Source: JBFXDI01 sp050181295 (lineage in GTDB: Bacteria > Pseudomonadota > Alphaproteobacteria > Rhizobiales > Aestuariivirgaceae). From it: 29,164 nt of DNA. The notes under the pieces are model-generated. The model ran no database searches. It had not been told where the DNA came from and was given only the letters and a program-made list of their open reading frames with translations. The stretch is taken from NCBI GenBank assembly GCA_050181295.1, contig JBFXDI010000042.1, forward strand, positions 1 through 29,164. Reading direction: 5' to 3'. Below, piece after piece: positions 23,856-29,164 of the stretch. Positions within the stretch are counted from its first letter, which is position 1. Each line of letters starts with the position of its first letter. The position numbers were made by a program, and so were the translations under genes.

Positions 23856-24605
23856 ATGGCGGCGAAACGGCCAAGGGCTCTTGTGGCCGGCAACTGGAAA
23901 ATGAACGGGCTTTCCGCCGACCTCAAGGAGGTACGGCTGCTCACGGGGATGCTCAAGGGGGTGAAGCTCGGCTGTGACGTCATGGTCTGCCCGCCGGCGA
24001 CCCTCATCCAGCGCGCCATGCAGATCCTGAAGTCGGGGCCGGTCACCGTCGGCGGACAGGATTGCCATGCCAAGGCCAAGGGCGCCCATACCGGGGATGT
24101 CGCGGCCGAAATGCTGGCCGACATCGGTTGCGAGGCCGTTATTGTCGGCCATTCCGAGCGTCGGACCGATCACGGTGAGACGGACGCCGTGGTGCAGGCC
24201 AAGGCGGCCGCTGCCCATCGCGCCGGGCTGATCGCCATCGTCTGCCTCGGCGAGACGCTCGACCAGCGCAAGGCCGGCCAGGCCGAGAGCGTTGTTGGCG
24301 CCCAGTTGCAGGGCTCCCTTCCGGCCTCCGCGATGGCCGTCAACACGGTGATCGCCTACGAGCCCGTCTGGGCCATCGGCACCGGTCTCACGCCGACCGC
24401 GGAAGAGATAGGCGAGATGCATGCGAGACTTCGGGCGCTGCTCGCGGAACGGAACCTCGAATCGGCGCGGATTCTCTATGGCGGATCGGTAAAACCTTCC
24501 AATGCCGCGGAAATCCTGGCAATCCCTGACGTAAACGGGGCGCTGGTCGGCGGCGCGAGCCTCAAGGCCGCCGACTTCATAGGCATCATCAAGGCCTATT
24601 GCTGA
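23856..24605 (+). CDS. tpiA: Triose-phosphate isomerase
   Basis: TIM barrel that interconverts dihydroxyacetone phosphate and glyceraldehyde 3-phosphate. The 249-residue protein has the full catalytic set: Lys15 in GNWKMNG, His99 in VGHSERR and Glu169 in AYEPVWAIGTG. The phosphate-binding YGGSVKPSNA and NGALVGGASL follow near the end. ATG 23856 has GGGAGAGG about 8 bases upstream. It diverges from ppiD and is followed by secG and pyrG, a common order in this group. Confidence 0.97.
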   Translation: MAAKRPRALVAGNWKMNGLSADLKEVRLLTGMLKGVKLGCDVMVCPPATLIQRAMQILKSGPVTVGGQDCHAKAKGAHTGDVAAEMLADIGCEAVIVGHSERRTDHGETDAVVQAKAAAAHRAGLIAIVCLGETLDQRKAGQAESVVGAQLQGSLPASAMAVNTVIAYEPVWAIGTGLTPTAEEIGEMHARLRALLAERNLESARILYGGSVKPSNAAEILAIPDVNGALVGGASLKAADFIGIIKAYC

Positions 24606-24716
24606 GGGTTTGGCCGGGGAAATGGCCTGCGCGGTTGAGTTGGACCGCCGTTCGTACTACATGACCGCGCAACCATGCGGCGTTCCCGCCGCCTGCCTGA
24701 GGTTCGAAGGTTTCCC

Positions 24717-25097
24717 ATGGTCGAGGTTCTTCTCGTCATCCACCTGCTGATCGCGCTGGCGCTCATCGGCGTCGTGCTTCTGCAGCGCTCCGAGGGCGGC
24801 GCGCTCGGCATCGGCGGCGGTGGCGGGGCCTTCTCGAGCCGCGGCGTGGGGAGCACGCTGACGCGTGCGACCGCCATCCTGGCGGTGATCTTCTTCATGA
24901 CCTCGATCGCCCTTACGCTCGTGGCGCGCTCCAACCGCACGCCCGGCTCGATCTTCGACAGCACGCCGCAGCAGGGCCAGCAGCAGGCGCCTGCCGGACA
25001 GCAGCAGACGCCGCAGCAGGGCGAAAGCGTGCTGCCGCAGCTGCCGGGCTCCGAGCAGCCGGCCCCGACCGGCCCGCAGGTCCCGACAGGACAATAG
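24717..25097 (+). CDS. secG: Protein translocase subunit SecG
   Basis: Small partner of SecY/SecE in the inner-membrane translocon. The 126 residues have two membrane helices, at about 3-21 and 48-70, with the conserved VVLLQRSEGGALG between them. The tail from about residue 80 is rich in Gln and Pro (TPQQGQQQAPAGQQQ), low-complexity and likely disordered. An upstream in-frame ATG at 24675 would add 14 basic residues, but ATG 24717 puts the first helix at the N-terminus as in the family. No strong ribosome site is seen. Confidence 0.93.
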   Translation: MVEVLLVIHLLIALALIGVVLLQRSEGGALGIGGGGGAFSSRGVGSTLTRATAILAVIFFMTSIALTLVARSNRTPGSIFDSTPQQGQQQAPAGQQQTPQQGESVLPQLPGSEQPAPTGPQVPTGQ

Positions 25098-25111
25098 AGG
25101 CTGACCGCAGA

Positions 25112-25132
25112 CCGGAGTGCTATTGCCTCCGG
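25112..25132. terminator. Small hairpin after secG, weak terminator candidate
   Basis: CCGGAG at 25112-25117 pairs with CTCCGG at 25127-25132 over a 9-base loop, 14 bases after the secG stop. Only CTTTG follows on the + strand, so termination strength is doubtful. The hairpin overlaps the stop codon of the antisense transporter remnant. Confidence 0.3.
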
Positions 25133-25475
25133 CTTTGCGCCCGTGTCGTCAGGACGACCCCGACCGTGACGATGGCTGCCCCGATCCAGGTGAGGGCCGA
25201 ATAGCGCTCGCCGAGGAAGAGAACGCCCGAAAAGAGGCCTATGGCCGCGGCCACATAGCCGATCTGGCTGAGGTAGACGGGCCCTCCGACCGCCTGCAGC
25301 CGGAAGAAAAAGGCGAACATGGCGGCGGCCGAGGCGACCTGGGCGAGGACCAGGAGCGGCATGTCGGGCAGAAGCCGGAAGGAGCCGTCCCCGGTCGCGA
25401 GAAGGGCCAGCAGCAGGAGGATGGCCGCCGCGAGATGGCTGCCGGCTGCAAGCCGCGCCCGAGGAAATCCACACG
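25120..25475 (-). pseudogene. C-terminal remnant of an EamA/DMT-family transporter
   Basis: On the minus strand an open frame ending at TAG (25120-25122) encodes the last part of a drug/metabolite transporter. It has membrane segments around HLAAAILLLLALLAT, LVLAQVASAAAMFAFFF and YLSQIGYVAAAIGLFSGVLF, then the family-typical LGERYSALTWIGAAIVTVGVVL. The first ATG is at 25362 (80 residues), yet transporter-like sequence continues upstream to about 25475 with no start codon. About two thirds of a normal 300-residue protein is missing, and the frame runs into the pyrG promoter area. The 5' boundary given is approximate. I read it as a gene deleted from its 5' end. A functional five-helix half-transporter is less likely. 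Confidence 0.7.
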
Positions 25476-25527
25476 CGGATTCTCTCCGCTTCCCTGACGC
25501 CTCGACTCCTGCTATCTGCCGAGTCCC

Positions 25528-27153
<1,626 letters not shown>

Positions 27154-27165
27154 CACCATGGCGCC

Positions 27166-29164
27166 ATGCCGGTGAGCCTTCGACGTGCTTGGAGGGTGGG
27201 GCGGGGGCTTCTGGGCGCCGTCGTCCTTCTCGCATGCCTGGCGCCACCCGCCGCGGCTCCCCCGTTCAAGCCCACGTTGCCGCGCGCTGAGGCGCAGGAG
27301 CAGGCCCAGCCCGGAACGCCTGAGGCCGCGCCCGCCCAGCAGGCGCCGGAACAGCAGCCGCAGCAAGGACCCGTGCAGCAGCCTCCGCGCGATCCCGCCC
27401 TCGGGAAGGCCGAGCGGAGCGTCCAGGCGCTGAGGCTCGACTTCGACCAGACGAAGGCCGATTTCGCGCGGCCCTCGCTGAGCGAGCAGGATCTCGCGGG
27501 CATCCGCCGCCGCGCCGAGGACATCCGCACGCGCGCGCTCGCGGCGCAGGAGGAACTCAAGGTTCCGATCGCCGATCGCCTCCAGCAGTTGCAGCGGGTT
27601 GGGGAGACGCCCGCGGGGCAGGGCGAGGACACGGCTCTTGCCCAGACGCGCCAGCAGCTTTTCGACTCCGCGGCAGCACTTCAGGCGGTGAACCAGCAGC
27701 TCGGCCTGGCGGCGCTCGAGGCCGAGCAGTTCCTTTCGCGGGTGACGGAGCGCCAGAGAGACAGCTTCGTCCGCCGGCTTCTCGAGCCCGGCCGCTCAAT
27801 CATCAATCCGGCGCTCTGGGGCGACGGCTGGTCGAGCGCCGGGCTTCTGCTTGACCGCTTCGCCGCACTCGTCACTGGCTGGGGCAGGGAGGTCGTCTCC
27901 GACGGCAAGCCGGGCATCCTGGGGCTCGGCCTGATCGTTCTGGTGGCGCTGTTCGTAGCCTACCGCGTGGCGCGGCGCTGGTTGACGGCCCGCTATGTCG
28001 CCGTTCACAAGACCCAGAAGGCGATAGACGACACGCAGCGTCTCTGGCGGATCGTGCGGGGCGTCCTCTTCGCCTGGGCCGGCATGGTCGCCCTCATCGT
28101 CGTCGCCTATGTCACGCTGAAGACGGCCAACGCCTTCACGCCGCGCTTCGAGCAGCTCTTCCGGGCCATGGCGGACTTCTTCTTCTATTCCGTCGTGCTC
28201 GGGGTCGCGGCCCACAGGCTGGCTTCGCCCGGCATGCCGGAATACCGCGTGGTCGACCTCGACGACCAGGCGGCCGCCCGCTTCGCTTTCCTGGCGACGC
28301 TGGCGGCGGTGGTATCGGCCGGCACGAACCTTCTCGCCGATCTGGCCGGAATCCTGTTCCTTCCGATCTCCGCCTCGATCGCCCATAGCGCGCTTGCGGC
28401 GAGCCTGATGACGGCGATCGTCATCCTCCTCATCCTCACGGGCCGCAACCAGGAAGGCCTGCCGCAGGAAGCAGACAGCGGCGTGCGCCTGTTGTCTTGG
28501 ACGGGCCGGCTCGTGCCGCTGCTATGGATCGTGCTGGCTGTCTGCGTGGTGGCGCTGCTGGCCGGTTATGTGGCGCTCGCAGCCTTCCTGAGCCAGCAGA
28601 TCATCGACACGGCCTTCATCATCGCTGGCCTCCTCGTCGTTCATCACCTCACCGACGCCGTCATCGCCTCGAGCTTCGATGCCCAGTCGACGGTCGGCCG
28701 CTTCCTGCGCCGGGTGACGGGGCTCGGCGACCGTGCCGTAGCCAGGATCGGGCTCATCCTGCGCACCGTGATCGATCTTGCCCTGGTGCTGGTCGGCCTG
28801 CCTCTCCTTTTCCTCAACTGGGCCGTGACCTGGATTGACTTCGGGAGCTGGGCGAACGCCGCGCTGCTCGGCTTCCGGATCGGCGACGTCACCATCTCGC
28901 CGGAGAGCGTGCTGGTCGGCCTCGCCGTGTTCGGCATCGGCATCGGCGTCGTGAAGCTGTTCACGCTCTGGCTCGATCGCCGGGTCCTGGTCCGCACCGC
29001 GCTCGATGCGGGCGTGCGGAACTCGATCGAGACCGGCTCGACCTATGTCGGCATGATCCTGGTGGCCGCGCTCGCGCTGTCTTCCGCCGGCCTCGACTTC
29101 AGCAACCTCGCCATCATCGCCGGCGCGCTCGGCGTCGGCATCGGCTTCGGCCTCCAGTCGATCG
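27166..29164 (+). CDS. Large MscS-family mechanosensitive channel protein, C-terminus beyond window
   Basis: The frame is open from ATG 27166 to the end of the window, 666 residues. It begins with a signal-like segment (GLLGAVVLLACLAPPAAA), then a Gln/Pro-rich linker at about 47-75. A helical, probably coiled-coil periplasmic region at about 80-200 resembles the DUF3772-type N-terminus of large MscS proteins. Several membrane helices follow. The last visible residues, SSAGLDFSNLAIIAGALGV then GIGFGLQS, are the pore-helix signature of MscS channels, so the cytoplasmic vestibule lies outside. It starts 12 bases after pyrG with no clear ribosome site, so the start is moderately certain. Likely role: release of solutes on osmotic down-shock. 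Confidence 0.85.
   Translation, partial: MPVSLRRAWRVGRGLLGAVVLLACLAPPAAAPPFKPTLPRAEAQEQAQPGTPEAAPAQQAPEQQPQQGPVQQPPRDPALGKAERSVQALRLDFDQTKADFARPSLSEQDLAGIRRRAEDIRTRALAAQEELKVPIADRLQQLQRVGETPAGQGEDTALAQTRQQLFDSAAALQAVNQQLGLAALEAEQFLSRVTERQRDSFVRRLLEPGRSIINPALWGDGWSSAGLLLDRFAALVTGWGREVVSDGKPGILGLGLIVLVALFVAYRVARRWLTARYVAVHKTQKAIDDTQRLWRIVRGVLFAWAGMVALIVVAYVTLKTANAFTPRFEQLFRAMADFFFYSVVLGVAAHRLASPGMPEYRVVDLDDQAAARFAFLATLAAVVSAGTNLLADLAGILFLPISASIAHSALAASLMTAIVILLILTGRNQEGLPQEADSGVRLLSWTGRLVPLLWIVLAVCVVALLAGYVALAAFLSQQIIDTAFIIAGLLVVHHLTDAVIASSFDAQSTVGRFLRRVTGLGDRAVARIGLILRTVIDLALVLVGLPLLFLNWAVTWIDFGSWANAALLGFRIGDVTISPESVLVGLAVFGIGIGVVKLFTLWLDRRVLVRTALDAGVRNSIETGSTYVGMILVAALALSSAGLDFSNLAIIAGALGVGIGFGLQSI

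Noticed and set aside
24612..24627. GGCC-GGCC pairing after tpiA as a terminator
   Set aside because: Only a 4-bp self-complementary stem with no T-run; chance in GC-rich DNA.
24635..24663. Possible secG promoter TTGAGT-N17-TACATG
   Set aside because: The -10 matches consensus at only half its positions; too weak to list as a feature.

Overview
The window is GC-rich chromosomal DNA packed with housekeeping genes. Gene content and order point to an alphaproteobacterium, most likely Rhizobiales/Hyphomicrobiales. The signs are the tsf-pyrH-frr-uppS-cdsA-dxr-rseP-bamA-fabZ run, the gltX/comEC/lexA neighbourhood, the ppiD-trpE-trpG-trpD-trpC-moaC-moeA-lexA string, and LexA operators of the GTTC-N7-GTTC type. 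The genus cannot be fixed from sequence alone.

Layout. Positions 1-8852 (+) run from the 3' end of tsf (EF-Ts) through pyrH (UMP kinase), frr (ribosome recycling), uppS (undecaprenyl-PP synthase), cdsA (CDP-diacylglycerol synthase), dxr (MEP pathway), rseP (site-2 protease) and bamA (outer-membrane assembly) to fabZ. This is a translation plus envelope-lipid block. Positions 8875-12912 (-) hold gltX, gltA and a SET-domain-like protein. comEC (+, 13011-15209) diverges from gltX and converges on lexA, with a CGTCAT-bounded palindromic repeat between them. Positions 15345-23719 (-) form one long co-directional string: ppiD, trpE, trpG, trpD, trpC, moaC, moeA, then lexA with its own SOS-type promoter. 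From 23856 (+) come tpiA, secG, a truncated antisense EamA transporter remnant, pyrG, and a large MscS-family channel gene cut by the window end.

How the genes fit together. UppS, CdsA, Dxr, RseP, BamA and FabZ supply isoprenoid carrier, phospholipid and outer-membrane assembly functions. PyrH and PyrG make pyrimidine nucleotides. TrpE/G/D/C carry chorismate toward tryptophan, and MoaC/MoeA make molybdenum cofactor.

Most notable points. (1) lpxD, lpxA, lpxI and lpxB, normally around fabZ between bamA and gltA in this group, are absent here, and bamA joins fabZ with 7 nt between them. (2) An uncommon bacterial SET-domain-like protein sits where lpx genes would be expected. (3) The lexA control region has two direct-repeat SOS boxes flanking a palindrome. 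(4) A hairpin pairs with a strong Shine-Dalgarno in front of a short ORF overlapping the bamA start. (5) A transporter pseudogene lies upstream of pyrG. No tRNA, rRNA, CRISPR array, insertion sequence or prophage was seen, and no obviously new multi-gene system is present.
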